Origin: JAKQDH01 sp029558835
GTDB taxonomy: Bacteria > Planctomycetota > Phycisphaerae > UBA1845
NCBI GenBank assembly: GCA_035356615.1
Contig: DAOQSN010000054.1
Coordinates: 1 to 20,491, forward strand
Direction of reading: 5' to 3'
Length of the DNA stretch: 20,491 nt
The stretch's first letter is position 1. Each line of letters opens with the position of its first letter. The notes below the pieces were generated by a model. That model worked only from the letters and a program-made list of their open reading frames with translations. It had not been told where the DNA came from and searched no databases. This document shows, in pieces, positions 1 through 7,649 of this stretch. The position numbers and the translations under genes were made by a program.

Positions 1-5
1 CCACC

Positions 6-36
6 CCCGCCTGCGGCGGGTGAGGGCATGGCACCC
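6..36 (+). repeat. Palindromic dispersed repeat, copy A
   Basis: The stretch holds a G+C palindrome (CCCGCC, loop TGC, GGCGGG) followed by GGGCATGGCACCC. Compared with the minus-strand reading of 1722-1763 it differs at 4 of 31 positions. It sits just downstream of the pepD stop, next to copy B. It may extend past the window edge. Confidence 0.6.
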
Positions 37-77
37 ACGCTAAACACGTACTGGGCGAGAGGCCGGTTCTCGTCACG

Positions 78-119
78 GCATGCCGGCGCCCGCCGGGGGC
101 GGGCTTGGGCATGCCACCC
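78..119 (+). repeat. Palindromic dispersed repeat, copy B
   Basis: This 42-base element has the order GCATGCCGGC, a GCCCGCC/GGCGGGC hairpin, then CTTGGGCATGCCACCC. It matches the reverse complement of 1722-1763 at 40 of 42 positions; both mismatches lie in the hairpin loop. Weaker similarity continues for some 30 bases past the CACCC end (a shared GTGGTCCTG). The two copies lie in opposite orientation on either side of pepD. Confidence 0.75.
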
Positions 120-147
120 GACTGCCTCCCCTTCTGTGTGGTCCTGC

Positions 148-1647
148 TCAGGCAATGGCCGCCAGGAACGCCGTCACGAACTTCCACGACTTCTGCACGG
201 AGGCAATGTACACGCGCTCCTCCGGACTGTGGGCGCCCTTGATGCGCGGGCCGAAAGAGATCATGTCCATGCCGCCTAAGCGCTCGCCGATGATGCCGCA
301 CTCGAGCCCGGCGTGAATGGCCGTCACCTTCGGGGCCTGCCCGAAGAGCTTCTCATAGACCTTCCGCCCTGTGTCGAGCATGGCCGAGTTGAGGTCCGGC
401 TGCCAGCCGGGGTAGCTGTTACCCGTGGTCACGGTCGCGCCCGCGAGCCGACCAATGGCGCTGATCTGGCGGATCGTGGCATCCAGCTCGAACGCAGCCG
501 AGCTGCGCGACAACGTCTGGATCTCCAGGCGGAGCGCCGCTTGCGCGCCCTGATACTCACTGCCCACCACGGAGAGGTTATTCGACGTCTGCACCAGTCC
601 GGGCACCGCCGGGTTGACGGCCAGGACGCCGCTGGGGATGGCCAGCAGCGTGTCGAGGAGGCGCTGCGTGTCGGCCGTGGAGAGGACGCCGGGCGCCTGG
701 TCGCGACCGGCCGCGTCAACCTTGATCGTGCATTGCGCCTCGCCGGCTTCGCGTACGGTCTCCGCCTGCACCTGGCCGGCCGTCTCCTTGAGTGCCGCCA
801 GTCCCTTCGCGGGAAGCGTGAGCACCGCTTTCGCCTCGCGCGGGATCACGTTGCGCTTGCTACCGGCCTGGAGCAGGGCGAGGCGCAGATCGGCCACCCC
901 GCTGTCGCGCAGCGTCCGTGCCAGCAGCTTGATGGCGTTCGCCCGGTTGAGGTGAATGTCGCCGCCGGAGTGCCCGCCGCGCAGCCCGGCGATCGTTACC
1001 ATCACCACCGTCGCGTTCGGGTCCGGCGCCGTCGCCTTCAGCGACCACGCCAGGTTGGCGTCGCAGCCGCCGGCGCAGCCGATGTAGATGGCGTCATCCT
1101 CCTCGGAGTCCAGGTTGAGCATGCGCCGGCCGCGCAGGAACGCCGGCTCCAGCACCTTGGCGCCGGTCATGCCCTGCTCCTCATCGACGGTCAGCAGCAG
1201 CTCGAGCGGGCCGTGCACGACGCCGGGCTCGGTGGCCGCCGCGAATGCCAAGGCGACGCCGATGCCGTTGTCGGCCCCCAGCGTGGTGCCGTCCGCGCGC
1301 ACGATGGCCTCACTGGTTTCCCGGTCCTTGCCCAGCACCAGCTTGATGGGGTCACGATCAAAGTCGTGCTGGGTGCCGGAGTTCTTCTCGCAGACCATGT
1401 CCAGGTGCCCCTGGAGCACGGTGACGGGCGCCTGTTCGTGGCCGGGCGTGGCGGGCACGTCGATCACCAGGTTGCCCACCGAGTCCTCGCGGCAGGTCAG
1501 CTTGTACTGGCGGGCGAGGTTCTTGACGTGCGCGCGGATTTTCTCCTCCTTCTTGGAGTTGCGGGGCACGGCCGCCATGCCGGCGAAGAAGCGCCAGACG
1601 GGTGCCGGTTCCAGGTCTTCGAGACGTTGTGGTTGGGTTGCGGACAT
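148..1647 (-). CDS. pepD: Aminoacyl-histidine dipeptidase (cytosol nonspecific dipeptidase), M20 family
   Basis: Predicted cytosolic zinc dipeptidase of the PepD (M20C) type, which cleaves Xaa-His and other dipeptides. The 499-residue product is close to the usual length of about 485-490. Metal-site motifs are in order: GHLDM (H81, D83), GADNGIG (D126), VDEEQG (E156/E157), LNLDSEE (D180) and a C-terminal GAHSPEE (H473). The dimerisation-domain motif GLRGGHSGGDIH lies near 221-232. The frame stays open 174 bases further upstream, but that extension is the repeat DNA. I chose ATG 1647 because GAGGG sits 8 bases before it and the protein then begins like family members. There is no signal peptide. 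The gene lies downstream of the LOG-type gene on the same strand, separated by about 330 bases of repeat-bearing DNA, so it is probably its own transcript. Family assignment is firm; exact substrate range is inferred. Confidence 0.93.
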   Translation of the reverse strand: MSATQPQRLEDLEPAPVWRFFAGMAAVPRNSKKEEKIRAHVKNLARQYKLTCREDSVGNLVIDVPATPGHEQAPVTVLQGHLDMVCEKNSGTQHDFDRDPIKLVLGKDRETSEAIVRADGTTLGADNGIGVALAFAAATEPGVVHGPLELLLTVDEEQGMTGAKVLEPAFLRGRRMLNLDSEEDDAIYIGCAGGCDANLAWSLKATAPDPNATVVMVTIAGLRGGHSGGDIHLNRANAIKLLARTLRDSGVADLRLALLQAGSKRNVIPREAKAVLTLPAKGLAALKETAGQVQAETVREAGEAQCTIKVDAAGRDQAPGVLSTADTQRLLDTLLAIPSGVLAVNPAVPGLVQTSNNLSVVGSEYQGAQAALRLEIQTLSRSSAAFELDATIRQISAIGRLAGATVTTGNSYPGWQPDLNSAMLDTGRKVYEKLFGQAPKVTAIHAGLECGIIGERLGGMDMISFGPRIKGAHSPEERVYIASVQKSWKFVTAFLAAIA

Positions 1648-1721
1648 CTTGTTGTCCCTCGTAGGTTTCAGGTGCTCAGTGCCCTCAGTCCAAACAGGAC
1701 CACGCAAGGGCGAGACAAGAG

Positions 1722-1763
1722 GGGTGGCATGCCCAAGCCCGCCGCAGGCGGGCGCCGGCATGC
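1722..1763 (-). repeat. Palindromic dispersed repeat, copy C (inverted)
   Basis: Inverted copy of the element at 78-119 (40/42 identical), with loop TGC like copy A. It lies in the spacer upstream of pepD, in an otherwise gene-free stretch (1648-1976). Confidence 0.75.
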
Positions 1764-1781
1764 TGTCGTAAAACATGGGGT

Positions 1782-1828
1782 TTCGCACGCGGGAGGACAT
1801 GGCGGCGCTGCGCCCGGCCATGCCACCC
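1782..1828 (+). repeat. 47-base dispersed repeat ending GGCCATGCCACCC, copy 1
   Basis: It aligns without gaps to 8224-8270, 36 of 47 positions identical, with the last 13 bases (GGCCATGCCACCC) identical. The 3' end is related to the tail of the palindromic copies A-C. Confidence 0.6.
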
Positions 1829-1945
1829 TCGCCCGGTGCCTTGGCGTGCCGCCACAGGGGGCCGGGACCTTGTCACCCCTTCCGCCTGTCAATGTCCCTG
1901 ACGCGGACTTACTCGCGCGAACGCAGGTTACGGGCTGGTGGGGCG

Positions 1946-1974
1946 CCTGACAAGACCCCCAAGCTGGTAGGGGC
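1946..1974 (-). terminator. Weak hairpin after the LOG-type gene
   Basis: On the minus strand a CCCC / GGGG stem with a loop of about 15 bases begins a few bases after the stop codon. There is no U-tract, so if it acts it is more likely a 3'-end structure or part of a Rho-dependent site. Confidence 0.25.
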
Positions 1975-1976
1975 GG

Positions 1977-2537
1977 TCAACCCGGCACGTCGTCCGTGGT
2001 GGGGAGGGCGTGGCGGAGCATAACGTCCCGCACCTGCTCGGCGGTTTCGACGCGGAAGATGCAGTCGTCGGCCCCGCGGGCCTTACCCAGCAGGTCCACC
2101 AGCGGCAGCCAGTATTCACCGACGACGGCGATCGGCCGCCGGGCGATGAAGCCCTTGTGCACGTACTCCCAGATCATGCCCAGTTCGCTCAGCGTCCCCG
2201 TCCCGCCGGGGAGGAAGACATAGCCGCCGCAGGCGCGCAGCATGCGTTCGATGCGGGCGAACAGGGTGGGCTCCTCCCGGACTTCGTCGAGGAACTCGTT
2301 GGGCTTCAGGCGGGCGCCGCGTTTGCGCAGGACGGTGGGGCAGGTAACGCCGATGGTCCGGCCCCCGGCCTCCTTGGCGCCGGCGGCGGCCGCCCGCATG
2401 GTGCCGTCGTAGCCGCCGTTGAGCACGGTAAAGCCACCGGCGGCAAGCCGATGGCCGATGTCGTGTGCCAGGCGATACAGCGCGCTGTGGGGTCGGGCCG
2501 CATAGCTGCCGAAGATGCCAATCACCGGCCGGGGCAT
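1977..2537 (-). CDS. LOG family / TIGR00730-type Rossmann protein (putative nucleoside-monophosphate phosphoribohydrolase)
   Basis: A 186-residue cytosolic protein of the lysine-decarboxylase-like (LOG) family. Characterised members hydrolyse the N-glycosidic bond of (cytokinin) nucleoside monophosphates. An N-terminal Rossmann strand (IGIFGSYA, 5-12) is followed by NGGYDGTM (40-47) and the family signature PGGTGTLSE (110-118). The frame is open upstream to 2609, but ATG 2537 gives the family-typical start (MPRPVIGIFGS). No good Shine-Dalgarno precedes it. A TATGAT hexamer at 2549-2544 would place the transcript start almost on the ATG. The gene starts about 148 bases after rho on the same strand. 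Substrate is unknown; older databases often mislabel these proteins as lysine decarboxylases. Confidence 0.85.
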   Translation of the reverse strand: MPRPVIGIFGSYAARPHSALYRLAHDIGHRLAAGGFTVLNGGYDGTMRAAAAGAKEAGGRTIGVTCPTVLRKRGARLKPNEFLDEVREEPTLFARIERMLRACGGYVFLPGGTGTLSELGMIWEYVHKGFIARRPIAVVGEYWLPLVDLLGKARGADDCIFRVETAEQVRDVMLRHALPTTDDVPG

Positions 2538-2677
2538 GCCGGCATCATAACACCTCTCCCAACGAAAGACATCGCCCAGCAGGACGCGAGCGCGCACCAC
2601 GACCGCCACAGGGAGAACCGGAAAGGCAAACGCGCCTGCACCGGTCCTTCCGCATGCTGACCTCTGCCTTCCGCCCT

Positions 2678-2695
2678 CCTCTCCGTCAGGAGAGG
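2678..2695 (-). terminator. Hairpin spanning the rho stop codon
   Basis: CCTCTCC and GGAGAGG form a perfect 7-bp stem with a 4-base loop. The rho stop codon (2686-2688) lies in the loop and the start of the stem. No T-run follows, so this is not a standard intrinsic terminator. It could protect the 3' end or be chance in GC-rich DNA. Confidence 0.35.
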
Positions 2696-4149
2696 TTCAT
2701 CGTCATCAGGAACTCGGCGTTGGTGCGGACCTTGGCCAGGCGGACGCGGAGCAGCTCGATGGCCTCCACCACGTTCATGTCGGAAAGCACGCGGCGCAGG
2801 CGGTAGACGAGCTCCAGCTCCTTCGGATCCAGCAACAGCTCTTCCTTGCGGGTGCCGGAGGCGGCCACGTCGATGGCGGGCCAGACCCGCTTGTCCACCA
2901 GGCGGCGGTCCAGGTGCAACTCGCTGTTACCGGTGCCCTTGAACTCCTCGAAGATCACCTCGTCCATCTTCGACCCGGTGTCGACGAGGGCCGTGCCGAT
3001 GATCGTCAGCGACCCGCCCTCCTCGATGTTGCGGGCGGCGCCGAAGAAGCGCTTGGGCGCTTGCAGGGCGTTGGCGTCGATACCACCGGAGAGGATCTTC
3101 CCGGAGTGCGGCGCCTCGGTGTTGTGCGCCCGGGCCAGACGGGTGATGGAGTCCAGCAGAATGACCACGTCCCGCCCGTACTCGACCAGGCGCCGCGCCT
3201 TCTCAATCACCATCTGGGCGACCTGCACGTGCCGCGAGGCCGGCTCGTCGAAGGTCGAGCTGACCACCTCGGCCGTCGTGCTCCGCTGCATCTCGGTGAC
3301 TTCCTCCGGCCGCTCGTCGATGAGCAGGATGATGAGGTACACATCCGGGTGATTGCGGGCGATGGCGTTGGCCATCTTCTGCAGGAGCACAGTCTTGCCG
3401 GTGCGCGGCGGGGCGACGATGAGCATGCGCTGGCCCATGCCGATGGGCGTCACCAGGTCCACCACGCGCATGTTGATCTCTTCCGCCATCGTTTCCAGGA
3501 AGAGGCGCCGGTGCGGGTGCATCGGCGTGAGGTCCTCGAAGTTGGCCTTCTCGGTGACCTGCTCCGGGTCCTGGAAGTTGATCGCCTCGACGCGCAGGAG
3601 GGCGAAGTAGCGCTCCGACTCCTTGGGCGGGCGGATCTGCCCGGCCACGATGTGTCCGGTGCGCAGGCCGAACCGCCGAATCTGCGACGGACTGACGTAA
3701 ATGTCGTCCGGGCAGGGCAGGTAGTTGTACTCCGGGCTGCGCAGGAAGCCGAACCCGTCCGGCAGGATCTCGAGCACACCCTCACCGTACATCAGCCCGT
3801 TGCGGTTGATGCGGTGCTTGAGAATCTGGAAGATCAGGTCCTGCTTTTTCAGGCCGCTGTATTCCTCCAGCCCCTCCGTCTTGGCGACCTCGTGCAGCTC
3901 GCCCACGCTCATGCGCTGCAGTTCCGTGATGTGCGTGGTGCCGCGTTTGATCTCCTCGTACTTGGCGTGCGTTTCGTCGTCGATCGGCCCCAGGTCGCTG
4001 TACGAGGGGGACGGCGGCGGCGGGGCATGCTCCTCCTGCCGCGCCGGCGCGGGCGGGAGGTCGTCACGTTCGACGTCCTCCTCGGGGCCCAGCGGCCGCT
4101 CCGTCTTTCGCTTCGTCACGCGCACCTTCCCGGTTGTGGCTCTAGCCAT
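2686..4149 (-). CDS. rho: Transcription termination factor Rho
   Basis: Hexameric RNA-dependent ATPase that ends transcription. The 487-residue product is longer than E. coli Rho (419) because of a charged, Pro-rich N-terminal segment (about 1-60, with KRK and a PPPP run). Then come the Rho N domain (about 75-117), the cold-shock RNA-binding domain (GVLEILPDGFGFLRS, 124-138), the Walker A loop APPRTGKT (246-253), the Walker B/DSITRLARA region and the C-terminal motor with GGIDANALQAPKR. The frame extends to a TTG at 4182, but ATG 4149 has AGGAG at 9 bases while the ATG three codons earlier sits directly on that AGGAG. It lies 79 bases downstream of coaE, so the two are probably cotranscribed. 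The N-terminal extension resembles that of other high-GC bacteria. Confidence 0.97.
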   Translation of the reverse strand: MARATTGKVRVTKRKTERPLGPEEDVERDDLPPAPARQEEHAPPPPSPSYSDLGPIDDETHAKYEEIKRGTTHITELQRMSVGELHEVAKTEGLEEYSGLKKQDLIFQILKHRINRNGLMYGEGVLEILPDGFGFLRSPEYNYLPCPDDIYVSPSQIRRFGLRTGHIVAGQIRPPKESERYFALLRVEAINFQDPEQVTEKANFEDLTPMHPHRRLFLETMAEEINMRVVDLVTPIGMGQRMLIVAPPRTGKTVLLQKMANAIARNHPDVYLIILLIDERPEEVTEMQRSTTAEVVSSTFDEPASRHVQVAQMVIEKARRLVEYGRDVVILLDSITRLARAHNTEAPHSGKILSGGIDANALQAPKRFFGAARNIEEGGSLTIIGTALVDTGSKMDEVIFEEFKGTGNSELHLDRRLVDKRVWPAIDVAASGTRKEELLLDPKELELVYRLRRVLSDMNVVEAIELLRVRLAKVRTNAEFLMTMNLS

Positions 4150-4228
4150 CGGACTCATCTCCTGAACCTGCCTGTTCTGCAAGCCTGGGTGTGTAGCTGA
4201 ATGTCGTCGGGGACTTCGGCGGCGCCCG

Positions 4229-4906
4229 CTAGCGCGGGGCCTCAGGGTTGTCGTCTCGATCCCGTCGTTCGGGGAAAGCGGTCAGGATGGCGCTCAGCAC
4301 TTCGTTCACCCGGGCACGCAGGTCGTCGATATCGGAGTTGTTAACAATCACGAAATCGGCTTTTGCCCGCTTCCGCTCCAGTGAGTATTGCAGATTCTCC
4401 CGCCGCTGCAACTCCGTCTCCGTCCAACCGCGGGCCCGGACCACCCGGTCCACCCGCACCCGTCGATCCGCCTCGACGTAAAGCACCGCATCGCAGTACC
4501 GTTCAAAACCCGCCTCGAACAGCTTGGGAGCGTCGATGACCACGGCGCGGACGGCCGGGTCACGCTGGTAGCCGGCGATCAGGTCAGCCTGCCGCCGCTC
4601 GATCCGCGGGTACAGCAACTGCTCAAGCCGCCGGCACGCCTCCGGCTGCCGGAAGACGATGTCGGCGATTACCCCCCGATCCAGCCCCTCGCCGTCGGGC
4701 CGAACCGCCTCCGGCCACCAGCTTCCGATGGTGGCCACCACCTCCGACTGCTCCAGCAACTCGCGGACCATGCGGTCGGCGTCAATCACCGCCGCCCCCG
4801 CCTCCTGGAACAACCCGGCAACGGTGGACTTCCCCGCCCCAATCCCGCCTGCCAAACCGATTACCGGCTTGCATGATGTAAGCGAGGGTTTCGACAATGC
4901 ACCCAC
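4229..4906 (-). CDS. coaE: Dephospho-CoA kinase
   Basis: Last step of CoA synthesis: ATP phosphorylates the 3'-hydroxyl of dephospho-CoA in the cytosol. The 225-residue product has the P-loop GGIGAGKS (20-27), the DAD motif (DADRMV, 42-47), VVIDAPKLFEAG (122-133) and a lid helix with RARGWTETELQRR (157-169). The start is uncertain: GTG 4906 is the first start in frame, a TTG lies three codons inside, and no clear ribosome-binding site supports either. The family core begins near residue 14. It appears to be the first gene of a coaE-rho unit behind the promoter at 5173-5201. The basic/acidic C-tail after residue 210 is unremarkable. Confidence 0.93.
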   Translation of the reverse strand: MGALSKPSLTSCKPVIGLAGGIGAGKSTVAGLFQEAGAAVIDADRMVRELLEQSEVVATIGSWWPEAVRPDGEGLDRGVIADIVFRQPEACRRLEQLLYPRIERRQADLIAGYQRDPAVRAVVIDAPKLFEAGFERYCDAVLYVEADRRVRVDRVVRARGWTETELQRRENLQYSLERKRAKADFVIVNNSDIDDLRARVNEVLSAILTAFPERRDRDDNPEAPR

Positions 4907-5506
4907 AGAGAAACCCCGCCTGGGTTTCCCACCGTCCCATGCGTGCGGTCCAGGGATCTATCGGCAGAGGCCGCGGGTCAGCGCCTCCGCTCAACATCGC
5001 CCCGTTCCCTGCCGGTTCTTACCGATCACCGCTCTCACCCGCGGCGATCGGCGTGCTCACCTTGTCTGCTGGGCAAAGCGCCGTTCGTTGTCTGCCGGTT
5101 GCTATTCAGGACGGGGCGTAGCGCTCGGATGGGCAGACGACGCAGGTGATCCATTCCCCGCTCAGGCACCGTAATATACCCGACAGGCAAACGGTTGTCA
5201 CGCCCCCTTTTTCGGATTTTTCGTTCTTCACGGCATCGTCGGCGAACCTGGGGCGCGTGGGGAACCGCCTCGGCTTCCCCCGGGGCTTGGATCCGCATGG
5301 CATCGGCCCGAAGTCGGCCCGGCGGGGGTCATGCCTTCGAGGAGCACTCGGCCGGGGCGACGACCCCCCGCGCACCCAGCCGGAACCCCGGAAACACCGC
5401 CCACCAGCGACATGACCGTGCGTCATCAGCCACCACCGGCGTTGGAACCGGGCCGCTCCCTTACGGTCACGGTTCGGATCGGCGGCGCCGAATCGCGCAC
5501 GGTGGT
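4907..5506. other. 600-base spacer between the VOC gene and coaE
   Basis: It holds a minus-strand promoter candidate (5173-5201) and then about 260 bases of possible coaE leader. A 6-bp hairpin with GGGGAA / TTCCCC arms lies near 5258-5280, and a T-rich stretch at 5207-5226 carries two TTTTTCG copies. Several short open frames exist on both strands (a minus frame from 5149 of about 39 codons; a plus frame 5412-5552 starting MTVRHQPPP). None has both a good ribosome-binding site and recognisable sequence, so I call no gene. Confidence 0.5.
5173..5201 (-). promoter_or_regulatory. Sigma70-type promoter facing coaE-rho
   Basis: On the minus strand GTGACA (5201-5196, 5 of 6 to TTGACA) is separated by exactly 17 bases from TATATT (5178-5173, 5 of 6 to TATAAT). 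The predicted start near 5166 would give coaE a leader of about 260 nt. It is the best promoter match in this spacer. Experimental support is absent. Confidence 0.6.
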
Positions 5507-5896
5507 TTACAGTCCGGCCAAGCCCCAGTCCTGCTTCAGTTCCACCCGGTGACCGGCCGGGTCCAGGACGTGGAGCCGCTCCTCCGTATAGAGCAGGCCG
5601 CGCTCCCGGGCATGTCCGAGCCCACGCTCGGCAAGCAGGGCGGCGGCCGCCGCCAGCGACGGGACGGCCACCGTCATCCGCCGTCGGTTCGGCTCTACCA
5701 GCGGCCTCGGCACGAAACGGAAGCGGACTTCCAGCTTTTCCGAGCGGAAGGCGAGCCGACCGGTCGCGACCGGGTCGAGGCCGTCAACCTCCTCCAGCGC
5801 CGCCACTTCAGTGTAGAACCAGCGGAGGTCGTCCGCCGCCTCGGGCGCAGCCTCAAGGTGGATGTGGTCAACGGCCTGGATGCGGCTGGGCCTCAT
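5507..5896 (-). CDS. VOC-superfamily (glyoxalase/bleomycin-resistance fold) protein
   Basis: A 129-residue single VOC domain. It opens with the strand IQAVDHIHLEAAP, where H11 is a likely metal ligand, and ends with HVLDPAGHRVELKQ, where E119 fits the second conserved ligand. The middle strands (LAFRSEKLEVRFRF and RRRMTVAVPS) fit the beta-alpha-beta-beta-beta repeat. Such proteins include glyoxalases, dioxygenases and antibiotic-binding proteins; nothing here identifies the substrate. It starts 16 bases after the tryptophanase-type gene on the same strand, so the two are likely cotranscribed, which hints at a role with an amino-acid or aromatic product. The ATG at 5896 has a GGAG just before it. 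No signal peptide. Confidence 0.8.
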   Translation of the reverse strand: MRPSRIQAVDHIHLEAAPEAADDLRWFYTEVAALEEVDGLDPVATGRLAFRSEKLEVRFRFVPRPLVEPNRRRMTVAVPSLAAAAALLAERGLGHARERGLLYTEERLHVLDPAGHRVELKQDWGLAGL

Positions 5897-5912
5897 GCTC
5901 CACCCCGGACCA

Positions 5913-7274
5913 TCAGGTTCCCACCTCCCGCAGCCGAGCGGTAAAATGGCGAAGCTGCGGCGGGGCTTCCACGATCTCCAGCGGTTTCAGGGTGCGGCGC
6001 TGGGCGAACACCTCGAGAATGGCCTCGATGACGTAGTCAACGTGGCTCTGGGTGTACACGCGGCGGGGAACAGCCAGGCGGACCAGCTCCATGTCTGGGT
6101 GGCGACCCTTCTCGCCGAACATCAGCGACCCGATCTCCACCGCGCGGATACCCGCGTGCCGGTACAACGCGCACACCAGCGCCTGCCCGGGAAAACCCGC
6201 CGGCGGGATATGCGGGCAGAATGCCCCGGCGTCGATGTAGACGGCGTGCCCGCCGGGCGGCTCGACGATCTGCACGCCGCCGGCCAGCAGCCTCTCCCCG
6301 AGGTATTCGACCGAGCGCACGCGATACTGCAAGTAATCTTCGTGAATGACCTCCTCGAAGCCCTGGGCCATCGCCTCGAGGTCGCGTCCGGCCAGGCCGC
6401 CGTAGGTGGGGAAGCCTTCCGTGAGGATGAGCAGGTTGCGGGCCCGCCAGGCGAGCTGCTCGTCCCGCATCATCAGCACGCCGCCGATGTTGACCAGCCC
6501 GTCCTTTTTCGCGCTGATCGTCGCCCCGTCGGCCAGGTCGAACATCTCGCGGACGATGTCCGCCACGGAACGGTCCCGCTGTCCGGGCTCGCGCTGCTTG
6601 ATGAACCAGGCGTTCTCGGCGAAGCGGCAGGCGTCCAGGAAGAACGGTTTGCGATAGCGGTCACAGACCTTGCGTACCGCCTTGATGTTCTCCAAGCTCA
6701 CCGGCTGACCGCCGCCGCTGTTGTTGGTCACCGTGAGCATGACGAGCGGGATACGCTGGGGGCCGACGTCCGCGAAGAGCCGCTCCAGCCGGCTGATGTC
6801 CAGGTTGCCCTTGAAGGGGTGCCGCGTCGTCGGCTTGCGTCCCTCGGCGATGACGAGATCGACGGCCTCCGCGCCGGAGTGCTCGACGTTGGCGCGGGTG
6901 GTGTCGAAGTGGTTGTTGTTGGGGACGATGAGGTTCGGCCCGCCGACCAGCTCGAAGAGGATGCGTTCGCTGGCCCGGCCCTGGTGGGTGGGCAGGATGT
7001 GCGTGAAGCCGGTGAGGGCGCGCAGGCGGTCGTAGAAGCGGTGGAAGCTGACCGCGCCGGCGTACGACTCGTCACCGCGCATGATGCCCGCCCATTGCTC
7101 GCTGCTCATCGCGCCGGTGCCGCTGTCGGTGAGCAGGTCGATGAGCACGTCCTCGGCCCGGATGTTGAAGATGTTGAACCCCGCCTCGCGCAGCACCTGC
7201 TCGCGGTGCTCGCGCGTGGTCATCCGGATCGGCTCGACAACCTTGATCTTGAACGGTTCGATGATAGTCTTCAT
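5913..7274 (-). CDS. tnaA: Tryptophanase-type PLP lyase
   Basis: A 453-residue beta-eliminating PLP enzyme of the tryptophanase / tyrosine phenol-lyase family (E. coli TnaA is 471). Visible landmarks are THQGRASE (96-103), NSGGGQPVS (185-193), DACRFAENA (214-222), the PLP lysine in SAKKD (K257) and GFPTYGGLAGRD (287-298). Two residues that separate the enzymes, as I recall the family, are tryptophanase-like: Asp in HFDTTR (D124; Thr in tyrosine phenol-lyase) and Ile in AVEIGS (I381; Arg in tyrosine phenol-lyase). Some other stretches (GGLAGRDLEAMA) look more like the phenol-lyase. The likely reaction is Trp to indole, pyruvate and ammonia. ATG 7274 gives the family-typical MKTIIEPFKIK start; its ribosome-binding site is weak. 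There is no tnaC-type leader peptide that I can recognise and no tnaB permease nearby. A VOC gene follows 16 bases later. Confidence 0.88.
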   Translation of the reverse strand: MKTIIEPFKIKVVEPIRMTTREHREQVLREAGFNIFNIRAEDVLIDLLTDSGTGAMSSEQWAGIMRGDESYAGAVSFHRFYDRLRALTGFTHILPTHQGRASERILFELVGGPNLIVPNNNHFDTTRANVEHSGAEAVDLVIAEGRKPTTRHPFKGNLDISRLERLFADVGPQRIPLVMLTVTNNSGGGQPVSLENIKAVRKVCDRYRKPFFLDACRFAENAWFIKQREPGQRDRSVADIVREMFDLADGATISAKKDGLVNIGGVLMMRDEQLAWRARNLLILTEGFPTYGGLAGRDLEAMAQGFEEVIHEDYLQYRVRSVEYLGERLLAGGVQIVEPPGGHAVYIDAGAFCPHIPPAGFPGQALVCALYRHAGIRAVEIGSLMFGEKGRHPDMELVRLAVPRRVYTQSHVDYVIEAILEVFAQRRTLKPLEIVEAPPQLRHFTARLREVGT

Positions 7275-7352
7275 AGCAGCATGCAACGTCCACAACACCA
7301 GGTCGATGACCCACTCTGCTCAATGCTCGCCGCGGCACGATGACGGCCGTGC

Positions 7353-7649
7353 CTACTGCCCCGGTTTGCCACTCTCAGCTCCCTCGCCAGGACGTGACCC
7401 GCGCGGGATCCTGAACCAGCGGGCGTTGGGGCGACCAGCCTCGGACATGGACAGCACATCGACGGTCCCGTCGGACCAAAGGCGGTAAACCGACTGGCCG
7501 TCAACGGCGATGGCGACCGCCTCGGGGGATTCCGCCCGCTCCTGCGCGGCACCCTCCCCTGGCGCGGGCCCGCCCCCCACGGGATCCATCATAAGCAGAA
7601 CGCCAAGCCCGACAACAAGTAGCGCGCCGAGACGCATTGGAGTTGTCAT
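7353..7649 (-). CDS. Small membrane-anchored or secreted protein, unknown
   Basis: I do not recognise this 98-residue protein. ATG 7649 is supported by AGGAGG about 9 bases upstream. Residues 6-21 form one hydrophobic segment (signal peptide or anchor) after a single Arg. A Gly/Pro/Glu-rich linker follows (24-42). A short folded-looking part (AVAIAVDGQSVYRLWSDG, 45-62, then TVDVLSMSE and RWFRIPRG) resembles two or three beta strands, and a Gly/Pro tail ends the protein. It ends 78 bases before the tryptophanase-type gene on the same strand, so the two could share a transcript. Codon use and the good ribosome-binding site argue for a real gene. Location at the envelope is inferred from the hydrophobic segment. 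Confidence 0.7.
   Translation of the reverse strand: MTTPMRLGALLVVGLGVLLMMDPVGGGPAPGEGAAQERAESPEAVAIAVDGQSVYRLWSDGTVDVLSMSEAGRPNARWFRIPRGSRPGEGAESGKPGQ

Larger units (their letters stand above)
1722..1828. repeat. Composite inverted-repeat element (MITE- or REP-pair-like)
   Basis: Copy C and the 47-base element at 1782-1828 face each other, so the 107-base unit begins GGGTGGCATGCCC and ends GGCCATGCCACCC. These ends are imperfect terminal inverted repeats (12 of 13 positions). It has no coding capacity, and no target-site duplication is evident by eye. It fills most of the 330-base spacer between the LOG-type gene and pepD. A mobile origin is inference from the shape only. Confidence 0.5.

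Noticed and set aside
313..1950. 545-codon plus-strand open frame opposite pepD
   Set aside because: Its Arg/His/Gly/Val-rich product is the GC-rich mirror of pepD, and it has no start site or motif.
4782..4997. Minus-strand 71-codon frame overlapping the coaE start
   Set aside because: It overlaps conserved coaE codons out of frame and ends in a Gly run; no support.
5106..5426. 106-codon minus-strand open frame ending ITCVVCPSERYAPS
   Set aside because: Two Cys near the end hint at a ribbon, but the rest is Arg/Gly/Pro-rich, there is no ribosome-binding site, and the coaE promoter lies inside it.
5412..5552. Plus-strand frame starting MTVRHQPPPALEPG
   Set aside because: It has coding-like composition but no Shine-Dalgarno, and it runs into the VOC gene on the other strand.
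5862..7343. 493-codon plus-strand open frame opposite the tryptophanase gene
   Set aside because: Mirror of the lyase gene, which has full catalytic motifs on the other strand.
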